DNA of 64,000 nt from Natronoglycomyces albus (GCF_016925535.1 NZ_CP070496.1:372001-436000); one strand, 5' to 3'. Positions 1-8,778 are shown, counted from the stretch's first letter. Numbers and translations are program-made. The notes: generated by a model not told the origin, from the letters alone.

Positions 1-2009
1 AGGATGATCGTGCGGCCGGGGGTGGCCAGTTCGTTCGCCAGTTTGAGCCGCTGACGTTCGCCGCCGGAGAGGCTGGTGAGCGTCTGTCCCAAAGTGAGAT
101 AGTCCAGCCCGACGTCGTGTAGCCGGGACAAAACACGAGTGATCTTGGGCTGGGTGAAATAGTCCAGTGCTTCCTTGACACTCATCTCAAACACATCGGC
201 GATGTTCGCGCCAGCGACAGTATGTTCTTGGGCTTGCGGGGTGAAGCGCCGCCCCTGACACACTTCGCAGCTAGTGACCACGCCGTCCATGAAGGCCAGG
301 TCGGTATAGATAACGCCGTTGCCTTCACAGGCGGTGCATCCTCCAATGGAATTGGGGGTGAACAGCCCGGATGGAGCTCCGGTGGACTTGGCGAACACGT
401 CGCGAATGAGATTGAGCATGCCGGTGAAAGTGGCTGGATTAGAGCGACGCGACCCACGGATAGGGCGTTGGTCGATCACGACCGCATCGGGTTCGACTGT
501 GGGGAGGTTTCCGAGCACCAAGCTGGACTTCCCTGACCCGGCCACCCCCGTCACGGTCGTCATCACCCCACGTGGGATACCGGTGGAGACATCCCGGAGG
601 TTGTTGGTGGTGGCCCCGACGATGTCAATCCAGCCGTGAGGCTCACGCCGGGGTCTAGCAGCATGAGCATCGACGCGCAACCCGAATCCGGTGGGCGTGT
701 CGGCCTGGGTGAGACCCGCGTAGTCGCCTTGATAGATGATCTGTCCACCGGTGGTCCCGGCACCGGGACCCAGGTCGATGATGTGATCGGCAATGGCCAT
801 GATGTCCGGATCATGTTCGACCACGAGCACGGTGTTGCCGCGATCTCGCAGCGCCAAAAGCAGCTGCCCCAAGGCAGCGACATCGCGAGGATGCAGGCCC
901 ACCGTGGGTTCATCGAAAACGTAGAGCATATCGGCCAAAGCGCTACCGAGATGGCGGACCATTTTAATTCGTTGGGCCTCGCCCCCAGAAAGGGTAGAGG
1001 TGGCGCGGTCAAGGCTAAGGTAACCCAGGCCCAGCGTCATCATCCGCTCCAAGTGGACACACAGGTTCGTGACCAGGGGCGCCACATTTTCGCCGTCGAT
1101 CTTCGCGACGTGCTCGGCGAGGTCGCTGATCTGCATCGCGTTGAGGTCGGCGATGGACTTGCCATTGATGAGACTGGCTCGGGCGGGCGCGGCGAGTCGG
1201 GAGCCGTGGCATTCGGGGCAAAGCCCGCGCGAGACGATCCGCTCGAACGCCTCGCGCTGGGCGCCTTTGAACGAGTCGGGCTCGCGTTGCAGGTAGATAC
1301 GGTTGAACCGGGTAAGGATGCCTTCATAGGAGGTGCCGACCGCGTCCATTCCGGCTGGCGGGGTGTGCTCGCCGGCCGGTGCGTGGAGGAACAGTTCACG
1401 GAGATCGGTCGGGTAGTCGATGATCTTCATGTCTGGGTCAAAAAACCCGGACTTGGCATAGGCTTTCCACAGCCACGTACCTGGTTTGAACGCGGGAAAG
1501 GTGATCGCTCCTTCGTTGAGGGAGCGGCTGAAGTCGATCAGCTCGGATTCCACTACTGTGGCCGCGATGCCAAGCCCTTGACAATGGGGACACATACCAG
1601 CGGGGTCGTTAAAGCTGTAAGCATGGGAGTAGCCAGCGGCTGGTTCGCCAACCCGGGAGAACAACAGTCGCAAGCGAGCGCCGATGTCGCTAATCGTGCC
1701 CACTGTGGAGCGCGGTCCACCGGAGAGGCGCTGCTGGTCAACCACGATGACGGCCGAGAGATTCTCCAGTAGGTCCACATCAGGTTGGGCATAGCTAGGC
1801 AGCCGGCCTTGGGCGAATGCCGAAAATGTCTGGTTAAGTTGGCGCGCTGATTCGGCCGCGATCGTGTCGAACACCAATGAGGACTTGCCCGAGCCCGACA
1901 CGCCGGTGACGACTACGAGCTGATGCTTGGGTACATCTACGTCAATGTTGCGAAGTGAGTTTTGACGGGCTCCGCGCACGCGGATCACGTCGGGGGTTGT
2001 GGTTGTCAT
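1..2009 (-). CDS. UvrA-like ABC protein, drug-resistance type (3' end outside window)
   Basis: The minus-strand frame is open from ATG at 2009 to the window edge, giving 669 residues with no stop. It has the UvrA layout: Walker A GVSGSGKS near residue 36, CxxC pairs near 140 and 264, signature LSGGEAQR near 340, Walker B LYVFDEPTVGLH near 363, a second Walker A GVAGSGKS near 488, and a second signature LSGGERQR near the cut edge. The spacing between the first Walker A and first signature is short and the first zinc module is reduced, which fits the roughly 750-residue UvrA paralogues linked to resistance to DNA-binding drugs, not full UvrA of about 950 residues. A divergent TetR gene supports induced expression. 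The C-terminus, including the last Walker B, is missing. Nucleotide excision repair itself is less likely. ATP-binding UvrA-like protein is sure; the resistance role is inferred. Confidence 0.88.
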   Translation of the reverse strand, partial: MTTTTPDVIRVRGARQNSLRNIDVDVPKHQLVVVTGVSGSGKSSLVFDTIAAESARQLNQTFSAFAQGRLPSYAQPDVDLLENLSAVIVVDQQRLSGGPRSTVGTISDIGARLRLLFSRVGEPAAGYSHAYSFNDPAGMCPHCQGLGIAATVVESELIDFSRSLNEGAITFPAFKPGTWLWKAYAKSGFFDPDMKIIDYPTDLRELFLHAPAGEHTPPAGMDAVGTSYEGILTRFNRIYLQREPDSFKGAQREAFERIVSRGLCPECHGSRLAAPARASLINGKSIADLNAMQISDLAEHVAKIDGENVAPLVTNLCVHLERMMTLGLGYLSLDRATSTLSGGEAQRIKMVRHLGSALADMLYVFDEPTVGLHPRDVAALGQLLLALRDRGNTVLVVEHDPDIMAIADHIIDLGPGAGTTGGQIIYQGDYAGLTQADTPTGFGLRVDAHAARPRREPHGWIDIVGATTNNLRDVSTGIPRGVMTTVTGVAGSGKSSLVLGNLPTVEPDAVVIDQRPIRGSRRSNPATFTGMLNLIRDVFAKSTGAPSGLFTPNSIGGCTACEGNGVIYTDLAFMDGVVTSCEVCQGRRFTPQAQEHTVAGANIADVFEMSVKEALDYFTQPKITRVLSRLHDVGLDYLTLGQTLTSLSGGERQRLKLANELATPGRTII

Positions 2010-2052
2010 GAAAGCCTCCGATAGGTACGAATGAGTAAGGGGGGCACCGTGG

Positions 2053-2364
2053 CTAGTGCGAATAGCCAGCTGATGCAAAGGACATGTCGCCGCCGATGGT
2101 GATAGCGGTGCCGCTACCGTGATGTCGACGCACGCGGGCATCGTCGAGGCGGCAGTCGCGCAACCTTCTTCGCGACTGAACTGTGGACGCTTTCGCATCC
2201 GAGAGGGCACCGGCGGAGGCCATGGAACCCATTCCCAGAAGGCGGTTGTTGGTGATCGGCGAATGGCACTGAGCTGACACTAGAGTCGCCGTGTCCAGCC
2301 TGTGGAAAGCCGTGCTTATTGCCTCGGCCCAAACTGAGCCCGGCGGGCTCGTATCGATAAACAT
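2053..2364 (-). CDS. possible 103-residue leader ORF of unknown function
   Basis: An open frame from ATG at 2364 lies between the operator-like repeats and the UvrA-like gene, in the same direction. It encodes a protein starting MFIDTSPPGSVWAEA and ending SFASAGYSH. No family is recognised. The ribosome binding site is weak (GGGGGC). It could be a small gene co-transcribed with the ABC protein, a remnant, or chance. If it is not a gene, the UvrA-like mRNA has an untranslated leader of about 350 nt. Confidence 0.25.
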   Translation of the reverse strand: MFIDTSPPGSVWAEAISTAFHRLDTATLVSAQCHSPITNNRLLGMGSMASAGALSDAKASTVQSRRRLRDCRLDDARVRRHHGSGTAITIGGDMSFASAGYSH

Positions 2365-2383
2365 GCTGCCCCCAAATAAAATC

Positions 2384-2404
2384 TACAATGTATTATACAA
2401 CGTA
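2384..2404. promoter_or_regulatory. paired TAC-N3-GTA operator between tetR and the UvrA-like gene
   Basis: Two short palindromes, TACAATGTA at 2384-2392 and TACAACGTA at 2396-2404, have centres 12 bp apart. The second extends to TATAC-N3-GTATA. They lie just before the tetR ribosome binding site (AGGAGG, 2411-2416) in an AT-rich stretch that may also hold both divergent promoters. Placement and symmetry suit a TetR dimer-of-dimers site; binding is inferred. Confidence 0.6.
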
Positions 2405-2421
2405 TAGTTTAGGAGGCGCGG

Positions 2422-3180
2422 ATGCCCAAGCGCACAGAGGTGGATGAGCTAAAGCTGCTCGGGCTGCTCTGGCGGGACTCGCCAGCGAGCCCACGCAGCG
2501 GGATTAGTACTCAGAGCATTACCGCACTGGCAGTCGGTCTAGCCGATAGAGAGGGCTTGGACGCGGTGACGATCCGGCGGCTGGCCCAAGAAGCCGGCGT
2601 TACCGCTATGGCGCTGTATCCCCACATTGGTGGCCGTGCCGAATTGGTCGAGCTCATGCTTGACCACGTCGCGGGCAGAACGTACGAGGCGATCACCATC
2701 CCTGACGGTCCCGACTGGAGGGCGCGTGTGACCGCGATTGCGGAAGCGAACTGGGCCAGTTGCCAAGCCCATCCTTGGATTACCGACCTGGCCACCGGCC
2801 GCCCTGTCCCCGGGCCGGGGGCCTCCCGAAAGTACGAGATCGAGTTGAGTGCCTTGGATCGAATCGGACTGACCGAGATTCAAATGGAGCACACGCTTAC
2901 CGCGTTGCTGTCATTGGTACAGGGAACCGCTCGCGCCACCATTGCGCTCCACCGCTCCAGAGAGCCGGGGGAAGAGCACGACGCCAACTGGTGGGCGCAA
3001 ATTGAGCCATCCTTGACCAGTGCCATTGGTGACGAGACCCGGTTTCCCACCGCTTCGCGCGTCTCGGGCATCCTCGGAGAACAAACCGGCAAGGCTAATG
3101 ACCCAGAAGGTGCCTACCGGCGTGGTGTGGGCTTGTTTATCGACGGCATCGCGAATCAGCTCAATCGTCCCAGCGCCTGA
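2422..3180 (+). CDS. TetR-family transcriptional regulator
   Basis: A 252-residue protein starts at ATG 2422, 5 bp after AGGAGG. After an N-terminal extension of about 30 residues comes a TetR helix-turn-helix (about residues 35-80) with the typical run RRLAQEAGVTAMALYPHIGG and then LVELMLDHV. The rest is a helical ligand-binding domain of the TetR C-terminal type. Proteins of this subgroup repress a divergent resistance gene and release DNA on binding a drug. The divergent UvrA-like gene and the paired palindromes in between fit that model. The ligand cannot be read from sequence. Confidence 0.88.
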   Translation: MPKRTEVDELKLLGLLWRDSPASPRSGISTQSITALAVGLADREGLDAVTIRRLAQEAGVTAMALYPHIGGRAELVELMLDHVAGRTYEAITIPDGPDWRARVTAIAEANWASCQAHPWITDLATGRPVPGPGASRKYEIELSALDRIGLTEIQMEHTLTALLSLVQGTARATIALHRSREPGEEHDANWWAQIEPSLTSAIGDETRFPTASRVSGILGEQTGKANDPEGAYRRGVGLFIDGIANQLNRPSA

Positions 3181-3508
3181 GACCAAACCGGCGCGACAGC
3201 ATGTTTGGGCCGCACCATGACCTCGCTCGTGCGGGAACGAGAACCCCGCCAAGTCCTTCGCCTTTGTGCACGTGTGGCTAGCTTTTGTCCAGTACGGATC
3301 GGTATCTTCGTCAGCCGAAACGACTAACCCCAAGCTTGATTCGATGCCTGTCCGGTCGTGGTAGGCGGCATCCTCATGCCGAGCGGCGATGGTTCACCGT
3401 GTCACTAGAATTCCTGTGAGCGACGCTGGTTGAGGCAACTGGATAACATTACGAAGACCAGGACCAATAATGTCCACAATGGTATTCAGTGGAGTTTGTC
3501 TACGCATA

Positions 3509-3611
3509 GAGGCTCATGCGATAGCGCAGGTTCAAGGCCGCGGCGGGCGAAGTTTGCGCAGGTAAACGAGCTGACAAGATCGAAGAAGGAGGAGCCTTTT
3601 GCATGAGTCTC
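3509..3611 (+). repeat. dispersed ~100-bp repeat with inverted ends, copy 1
   Basis: Starts GAGGCTCATGC and ends GCATGAGTCTC, so the ends form an inverted repeat. The core (about 3547-3573) reads GCGAAGTTTGCGCAGGTAAA followed by CGAGC, shared with copies at 15621, 38993, 53352 and 59301. It lies in the non-coding DNA between tetR and tRNA-Arg. No coding frame is shared by all copies. Confidence 0.75.
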
Positions 3612-3672
3612 ATGGTCCTCAGATGGCCGCTCTTAGCTGCCGTGGGCAGCACACAGCCGCATTCGACAAAGA

Positions 3673-3707
3673 GACCCGCCTCCAGCGTGATCACTGGTGG
3701 GCGGGTC
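3673..3707 (-). terminator. terminator hairpin after tRNA-Arg
   Basis: GACCCGCC (3673-3680) pairs with GGCGGGTC (3700-3707). On the minus strand it is followed by TCTTTGT and lies 20 bp past the tRNA 3' end. On the plus strand it is followed by CTTTT, so it may work both ways. Confidence 0.6.
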
Positions 3708-3727
3708 CTTTTGCTGTCCGGATAGTG

Positions 3728-3800
3728 CGCCCCCGGCAGGATTCGAACCTGCGACACACGGTTTAGGAAACCGTTGCTCTATCCCCTGAGCTACGGGGGC
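3728..3800 (-). tRNA. tRNA-Arg (anticodon CCT)
   Basis: The minus strand folds as a 73-nt cloverleaf: acceptor GCCCCCG / CGGGGGC with discriminator G, D-arm with AGCTCAGGGGATAGAGC, anticodon stem-loop with TTTCCTAAA (anticodon CCT), and T-arm GCAGGTTCGAATCCTGC. It reads AGG codons. CCA is not encoded. The hairpin at 3673-3707 follows. Confidence 0.96.
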
Positions 3801-4116
3801 CACGTGCCGAGTTTAGATGACCGCTTGACTACCGCTGTCGGGCCCCATGGACGCCGGTTCGCGAGTATGGGGACAGCGACCGATGCCAGGCTGGGACTGG
3901 CATTGACCCCGCTGGCCAGCCGGTGAGCCGTCACCGCGACAACGTGAGGGTGTGCACAGCATGGGCCCAACCGCAGCCCAGATGTGTCAGGATGGGAAGC
4001 GCCTGGATAGGCAACCGGAGGTGGGGCTCTCCGGAACCAACCTCACGGACGTGACAACGGTCCCTATCTCGAAACCGCACCCTAGGATGGTGCGCGCAGA
4101 GGGAGGGTGCCGACCG
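3801..4116. other. intergenic, tRNA-Arg to first crcB
   Basis: 316 bp without a convincing gene. It should hold the tRNA promoter (minus) and the crcB promoter (plus). I looked for the fluoride riboswitch before crcB and did not find its conserved core. Confidence 0.5.
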
Positions 4117-4584
4117 TTGAGTGAGAAACTGACCACGCAAGAGCTGCGCGAGTCCGAACCGGGGATCACTGAAAAGACCAATCCCCGACCTGGGCCGCGT
4201 GACCTTGGCCTAGTCGCCCTCGGCGGGGCGGCCGGATCGCTCCTTCGTTACGGGTTCGACATTTTCCTCCCCTTCGACGGTGATATCGCCTGGAGCGTCT
4301 TGGTCGTCAATGTCTGCGGGGCGTTCCTACTAGGAGCTTTGATCACCATTCTGACGCTGAACGGCCCAGACCGTGGGCCCCGGCGTGACCTGCGATTGCT
4401 GCTGGGGACGGGCTTGCTGGGCGGTTACACCACCTACAGCATGCTGGCCCTAGACGTGTCCGCCTCGTTGCTCCAAGGCCACATCCTCACAGCGGTCGGA
4501 TACGCCATGGCGACTCTCGTGCTAGGTGCCCTGGCCGGTTGGGGCGGAATCGTGGCCGCGCAATGGTGGAGGTCACGACGATGA
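4117..4584 (+). CDS. crcB: fluoride ion transporter CrcB (first of two)
   Basis: CrcB/Fluc proteins form dual-topology dimeric channels that export fluoride across the cytoplasmic membrane. This 155-residue protein has the family marks GGAAGSLLRYG, VNVCGAFLLGAL and GLLGGYTTYSMLALD within four membrane segments, after a hydrophilic N-terminus of about 25 residues. I chose TTG at 4117 because GGGAGGG (4101-4107) precedes it by 9 bp; upstream in-frame starts give an implausible leader. It overlaps the second crcB by 4 bp. Paired crcB genes in Gram-positive bacteria often encode a heterodimer. Confidence 0.9.
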   Translation: MSEKLTTQELRESEPGITEKTNPRPGPRDLGLVALGGAAGSLLRYGFDIFLPFDGDIAWSVLVVNVCGAFLLGALITILTLNGPDRGPRRDLRLLLGTGLLGGYTTYSMLALDVSASLLQGHILTAVGYAMATLVLGALAGWGGIVAAQWWRSRR

Positions 4585-4946
4585 ATGAGTTTGTGCTGGC
4601 CGCCAGCGTCGGTATCACCGGCGGGTGCGGCGCGGCCCTGCGTTACCTGGTGGATCAGAGCCTGACCGAGATTCTCGGTGCCCGTTTTCCCTGGGGCACC
4701 ATGATCGTCAACCTCACCGGCTCCCTTGCGCTTGGCCTGCTCGCGGGCGTCGTCTCCGGTGGACCCTGGTTCACCATCCTCGCCATGGGGCTATTGGGCG
4801 GATACACCACCTTCAGCACCGCGAACCTAGAGATGCTGCGCCTAGTGCGGGAAAAACGATACGCCGCTTCCTTGCTCCACGGCCCCGGAATGCTCCTGGG
4901 CTGCACGGCCTTGGCCGTGGTCGGGATTCTCATCACCAGCGGCTGA
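4581..4946 (+). CDS. crcB: fluoride ion transporter CrcB (second of two)
   Basis: A 121-residue, four-helix membrane protein of the CrcB/Fluc family. Motifs are GGCGAALRYLVD, WGTMIVNLTGSLALGLL and MGLLGGYTTFSTANLEMLRL. ATG at 4581 overlaps the TGA of the upstream crcB (ATGA), with GGTGGAGG about 8 bp before it, so translation is probably coupled. The two proteins probably form the functional channel together. It converges on glpD with only 10 bp between the stops. Confidence 0.93.
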   Translation: MNEFVLAASVGITGGCGAALRYLVDQSLTEILGARFPWGTMIVNLTGSLALGLLAGVVSGGPWFTILAMGLLGGYTTFSTANLEMLRLVREKRYAASLLHGPGMLLGCTALAVVGILITSG

Positions 4947-4956
4947 CCTCGCGTCG

Positions 4957-6705
4957 CTAGCTAGCCTCAGAGGTCGCCAAGGGACGCACCCGACGGATTT
5001 CGACGGCAGCCAGGCGCGCGGCCTCGGCCGCGTCGTCGGTGGGCTGCTGTTGCGAACGACGTTCGGCGGCGACCCGCTCATGATAGGCGTCGATTTCCCG
5101 CTCTCGGGTTTTTTCGTCCCAGTTCAACACGGCGCCCATGAGGTCGGCGGCGTCTGCGGCCGCCTCGATTCCACGATCGGGCGTTTCCACAGAGATGCGC
5201 GTCCGCCGAGTCAGCACGTCTTCCAAGTGCAGCGCCCCCTCCGACCGGGCCGCATAGACGATCTCAGCCCGCAGATACTCCTCGGCTCCCTTGACCGGGC
5301 GCGCCAGCTGCGGCTGCTCCACCGACAGACGCAACACCTGCGGCGTCAGACACCCATAGCGCTGCAGCAAATGCTCAATCATCGGCACGCTCTGGTTGTA
5401 ATGGCGAGCCAGCTTGGAGCGCCGCTGCCAGTAATAGTGGTAGGCGTCAGCACCCAACAGCGGCAGACGGTCCGTCCCCGAGGGCGGAGCGGTCGGTACG
5501 GCCGCGTCCACCGCGTCGGCGGCCATAACCCGGTAGGTCGTGAACTTGCCACCGGCCACCAACACCAGCCCGGGAGCGGGCTGAACCACCGCGTGCTCGC
5601 GCGACAACTGCGAGGTCGAGTCGGTCTCGCCGCGTAGCAGAGGCCGCAGCCCGGCATACACCCCGGCCACGTCCTTGATGGTGATCTGCTTGTTGAGCAA
5701 CATGTTCGTCTGTTCGAGCAGGTAGGCAACGTCGGAGGCCGAAGCTGCCGGGTGCGACCGGTTGAGATGCCAGGGAGTATCGGTCGTGCCGATGATCCAC
5801 TGCTCTCCCCACGGAATAATGAACAGCACACTCCAACGAGTCTTGGAAATGATGCCCATATCGCCATCGATGGCGCTACGAGGCAAAACTAGGTGCACTC
5901 CCTTGGAGGCCTGCACCCGAATCCCGACTGGTTGTTCGGTCAACGCGGCGATGTCGTCCGACCACACGCCCGCCGCCGAGATGACTGATTTGGCGCGGAT
6001 TTCGAAGTACTCGCCCGACTCCACGTCGAATGCCTTAATGCCACGCACCCTGCCCGAGGGGGTCTGTAGCAGCCCCACCGCTTCCACCGATGCGGTCACG
6101 GCGGCTCCCAGTGAAGCGGCGGTACGCGCCAGCGTCGTCACGAACCGGGCGTCGTCGACCTGGCCGTCGAAGTAGCGGATCGAACCGTGCAAGTCGGAAC
6201 GCAAGTGGGGGAACACTTCTTGGGTCTGGCGTTTCGAGAGGTGCCGATGCCACGGCATCCCGCCCCGCCCACGGCTCTTCGCCGTGGCCAAGAGGTCATA
6301 CAGCGCCACTCCCGCGCCGTAATAGCCCCGCTGCACCACATTGTTCAAGGGAACGAGGAACGGCAAGGGCCGCACCAGATGCGGAGCGATGCTTTCAGCC
6401 AGCAGGCCCCGCTCGGTCAGCGCCTCATGCACGAGAGCGAAATTGAGCTGTTCGAGATAGCGCAGTCCACCGTGAATGAGCTTGCTGGAGCGGCTGGAGG
6501 TCCCAGCGGCGAAATCGCGCGACTCCACCAGAGCGGTCTTCAAGCCACGACTGGCCGCGTCCACAGCCGCCCCGGCCCCAGTGACACCTCCGCCAATGAC
6601 CAGGACGTCATAGGTCTCGTTGCGCAAAGACCGCAAGTCGCGCTCCCTGCGTTGCGGCGAGAGCTGACCGGCACGGGATCGAGGCCACGAAATTTTGGTA
6701 CGCAC
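4957..6705 (-). CDS. glpD: FAD-dependent glycerol-3-phosphate dehydrogenase
   Basis: GlpD oxidises sn-glycerol 3-phosphate to dihydroxyacetone phosphate and passes electrons to the quinone pool at the membrane. The 582-residue product has an N-terminal FAD-binding site YDVLVIGGGVTGAGAAVDAA (about residues 32-51), the family motif GTSSRSSKLIHGGLRYLE, and the later WIIGTTDTPW and YAGLRPLL motifs. The C-terminal helical domain typical of GlpD follows. Length is normal. No glpF or glpK is adjacent, so it stands alone here. Confidence 0.95.
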   Translation of the reverse strand: MRTKISWPRSRAGQLSPQRRERDLRSLRNETYDVLVIGGGVTGAGAAVDAASRGLKTALVESRDFAAGTSSRSSKLIHGGLRYLEQLNFALVHEALTERGLLAESIAPHLVRPLPFLVPLNNVVQRGYYGAGVALYDLLATAKSRGRGGMPWHRHLSKRQTQEVFPHLRSDLHGSIRYFDGQVDDARFVTTLARTAASLGAAVTASVEAVGLLQTPSGRVRGIKAFDVESGEYFEIRAKSVISAAGVWSDDIAALTEQPVGIRVQASKGVHLVLPRSAIDGDMGIISKTRWSVLFIIPWGEQWIIGTTDTPWHLNRSHPAASASDVAYLLEQTNMLLNKQITIKDVAGVYAGLRPLLRGETDSTSQLSREHAVVQPAPGLVLVAGGKFTTYRVMAADAVDAAVPTAPPSGTDRLPLLGADAYHYYWQRRSKLARHYNQSVPMIEHLLQRYGCLTPQVLRLSVEQPQLARPVKGAEEYLRAEIVYAARSEGALHLEDVLTRRTRISVETPDRGIEAAADAADLMGAVLNWDEKTREREIDAYHERVAAERRSQQQPTDDAAEAARLAAVEIRRVRPLATSEAS

Positions 6706-6981
6706 GAGACAACTCTATCGACCGCGACAAAATCTGACAGACCATTGGCGACGTTGGGTCCGATGTCGCCACAGTAGGATCTCCCGCCGCAGCTAACGCA
6801 CTGCTTGGGGCAGATATCCGACAGGACGAAACCCGGAGCCACCCATTTGTGGCCAACCTGCGGCGACAAAGGCGACGAAACGGCCCCGGCGAGGCTTCGC
6901 ACAGCCCAACGGCCCTGTGCCACATCCGGCCGCACCGACGCTCGGTTCACACGCGAGAATAATCTTCGATATTTTTAAGGG

Positions 6982-7884
6982 GTGAACCCCTCGATTCGAA
7001 TCAGCCTCGGCGCGCTCACCCATGTGTGCCGCAAACTGGAGAATAAGCTGACGATCCCCGTCGTCGTCGCTGCCCTCGCCAGCATCCCGGCTGTCTTCTT
7101 GACCGTGTGGGGCAGCGAACAATACGAAATGGCCGGGCATGCCATCGGCTGGGCCGCCGCCATCGTGCTGTGGGTCGAGTTCGTCATTCTCCTGATGGCA
7201 GCCCGCAACAAACGCGAATGGCTGCGTACCCACAAATGGCCGCTCACCATTTGCCTGCTCACCCTCGTCAGTCTCGTCTTTGCCGCTGGCGGCGCCCAAA
7301 TCCTGCGCCTTATCCACCTCATGGGCTCCATTCGCATGCTGCGCGCCAAACGAATCTGGGACGCCAGCCTCGTCCTTCGCCGCCGGATGGGCCTCAACGG
7401 CTGGTGGAACGCCGTCCTCTTCGGCGCGATGGGGATAGTCGTGGCCGGTTTTGTCGCCATGGTGCTAACCGACCCGACCGCGCAGCACTCCGAAGTGGTC
7501 AACTGGTTTGGCCAAAACGCCCGCATCATCCCCATCGCCGCCGCGGGCCTCATCCTGGCCGCGGCGACCTACCTGGTGGTGCGCAATAACCACGAAGAGG
7601 CCGACGAACGCGCCGACGAAACCTGGGAAACCGCCGTACGAGAAGACCCGCCACCGCCGTCTCCCTCCGAGGCCGCGCCGGAGCCGTCGACTCAAATGCT
7701 GCCCGGCGCTTCCATCGAACCGGCAGACCCCCTCATCGATGTCGACGAAGCGGCCTTCCCCACCACCGAAGCACGACCGCCCCACGAAAGAGGGTCCGAC
7801 GGTACCGCCTCCATCGGTACCGAACACTCCCGTGACGGCCGCTTCGAGAACGACGTTCCCCCCACACCCGGTGACGTACGGTAG
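6982..7884 (+). CDS. six-helix membrane protein, voltage-sensor-like, no pore signature
   Basis: A 300-residue protein with about six hydrophobic segments in residues 24-202, then a roughly 100-residue polar, Pro/Glu-rich tail. Segment 4 is basic (RLIHLMGSIRMLRAKRIW), as in the S4 helix of voltage-gated channels, and the order of segments resembles S1-S6. The stretch between segments 5 and 6 is about 20 residues and has no TVGYG-type selectivity filter, so a potassium channel cannot be claimed. The GTG start at 6982 sits almost on an AAGGGG sequence, so the start is uncertain. It lies 4 bp before folB, which suggests co-transcription. Function is unknown. Confidence 0.7.
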   Translation: MNPSIRISLGALTHVCRKLENKLTIPVVVAALASIPAVFLTVWGSEQYEMAGHAIGWAAAIVLWVEFVILLMAARNKREWLRTHKWPLTICLLTLVSLVFAAGGAQILRLIHLMGSIRMLRAKRIWDASLVLRRRMGLNGWWNAVLFGAMGIVVAGFVAMVLTDPTAQHSEVVNWFGQNARIIPIAAAGLILAAATYLVVRNNHEEADERADETWETAVREDPPPPSPSEAAPEPSTQMLPGASIEPADPLIDVDEAAFPTTEARPPHERGSDGTASIGTEHSRDGRFENDVPPTPGDVR

Positions 7885-7888
7885 AAGC

Positions 7889-8260
7889 GTGGACACCACC
7901 GACACCATCACGCTGACCGGCCTGCGAGTGCACGGACGACACGGCGTCTTCGAGTTCGAGCGACAACGCGGCCAAGACTTCATCATCGACGTCGTCCTCA
8001 CCACCTCAACCGCCGCCGCTGCCGCCTCCGACAACCTCGCCGACACGATCGACTATGGCGCTTTGGCCGACAGCCTGGCCCATATCGTCGCCGGAGAACC
8101 GGTCAATCTACTTGAAACCCTCGCCCAGCGGCTCGCCGACGCCTGCCTGGCCGACCCGAGAGTTATCGACACGACAGTCACCGTGCACAAGCCGCAAGCA
8201 CCCATTGCGCACGCGTTCTCCGACGTCGCCGTCACCATTCGCCGCTCGAGGGCACTATGA
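7889..8260 (+). CDS. folB: dihydroneopterin aldolase
   Basis: FolB converts 7,8-dihydroneopterin to 6-hydroxymethyl-dihydropterin and glycolaldehyde in folate synthesis. The 123-residue protein has the fold's typical N-terminus ITLTGLRVHGRHGVFEFER, the motif DTIDYGALAD and a C-terminal VHKPQAPI. I chose GTG at 7889, matching the usual FolB N-terminus. It overlaps folK by 4 bp (ATGA). folB-folK adjacency is the usual actinobacterial arrangement; folP and folE are not in the window. Confidence 0.95.
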   Translation: MDTTDTITLTGLRVHGRHGVFEFERQRGQDFIIDVVLTTSTAAAAASDNLADTIDYGALADSLAHIVAGEPVNLLETLAQRLADACLADPRVIDTTVTVHKPQAPIAHAFSDVAVTIRRSRAL

Positions 8261-8778
8261 GCACCGTTGTTCTCAGCCTTGGAGCCAACCTCGGCGACCG
8301 GGAGGAAAACCTCACCGAAGCCCTCGACCACCTGCGGCCCGACCTGGCCTCCGACCTCTACGAAACCCCACCGTGGGGCGAGGAGGACCAACCGGCCTAC
8401 TTCAACCTCACCGTCATATGCACCCGGGCGGGTCACACCGCGCACGACTGGCTCTCCCAGGCAGCCAAAGCCGAAATGCGCGCCGGGCGACTGCGCGACC
8501 CACAACGCCCCTACGGGCCGCGCACCCTCGACGTCGACATCATCGCCGCCTGGGACGACCACGGAGACCCCGTCCTCTCCAACGACCCCCAGCTGACCCT
8601 TCCCCACCCGCGCGCACACCTACGCGCCTTCGTCCTGGTCCCCTGGTTGGCTATCGACCCCGCCGCCGAACTGCCCGGGGTCGCAAAAGTGCGGACATTG
8701 TTGCGCAAACCGAATCTAGCTGCGGACGCGCGTTCCCTTCGCCGCCTTCACCCGATATGGTCGAACGATCATGGCTAA
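8257..8778 (+). CDS. folK: 2-amino-4-hydroxy-6-hydroxymethyldihydropteridine pyrophosphokinase
   Basis: FolK (HPPK) transfers pyrophosphate from ATP to 6-hydroxymethyl-dihydropterin, the step after FolB. The 173-residue protein shows the N-terminal VVLSLGANLGDREENL, the substrate-loop YETPPWG, and the signature RPYGPRTLDVDIIAAWD with its catalytic aspartates, then LPHPRAHLRAFVLVPW. The start ATG overlaps the folB stop. Length is normal. Confidence 0.96.
   Translation: MSTVVLSLGANLGDREENLTEALDHLRPDLASDLYETPPWGEEDQPAYFNLTVICTRAGHTAHDWLSQAAKAEMRAGRLRDPQRPYGPRTLDVDIIAAWDDHGDPVLSNDPQLTLPHPRAHLRAFVLVPWLAIDPAAELPGVAKVRTLLRKPNLAADARSLRRLHPIWSNDHG

Noticed and set aside
636-1772. A 378-codon open frame on the plus strand
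   Set aside because: It is antisense to the UvrA-like gene, whose minus-strand frame has clear Walker and signature motifs. The plus frame has no recognised family.
3880-4116. Possible fluoride riboswitch before crcB
   Set aside because: The conserved core (GGNGAUGGNGUUC and the following pseudoknot strands) is not found.
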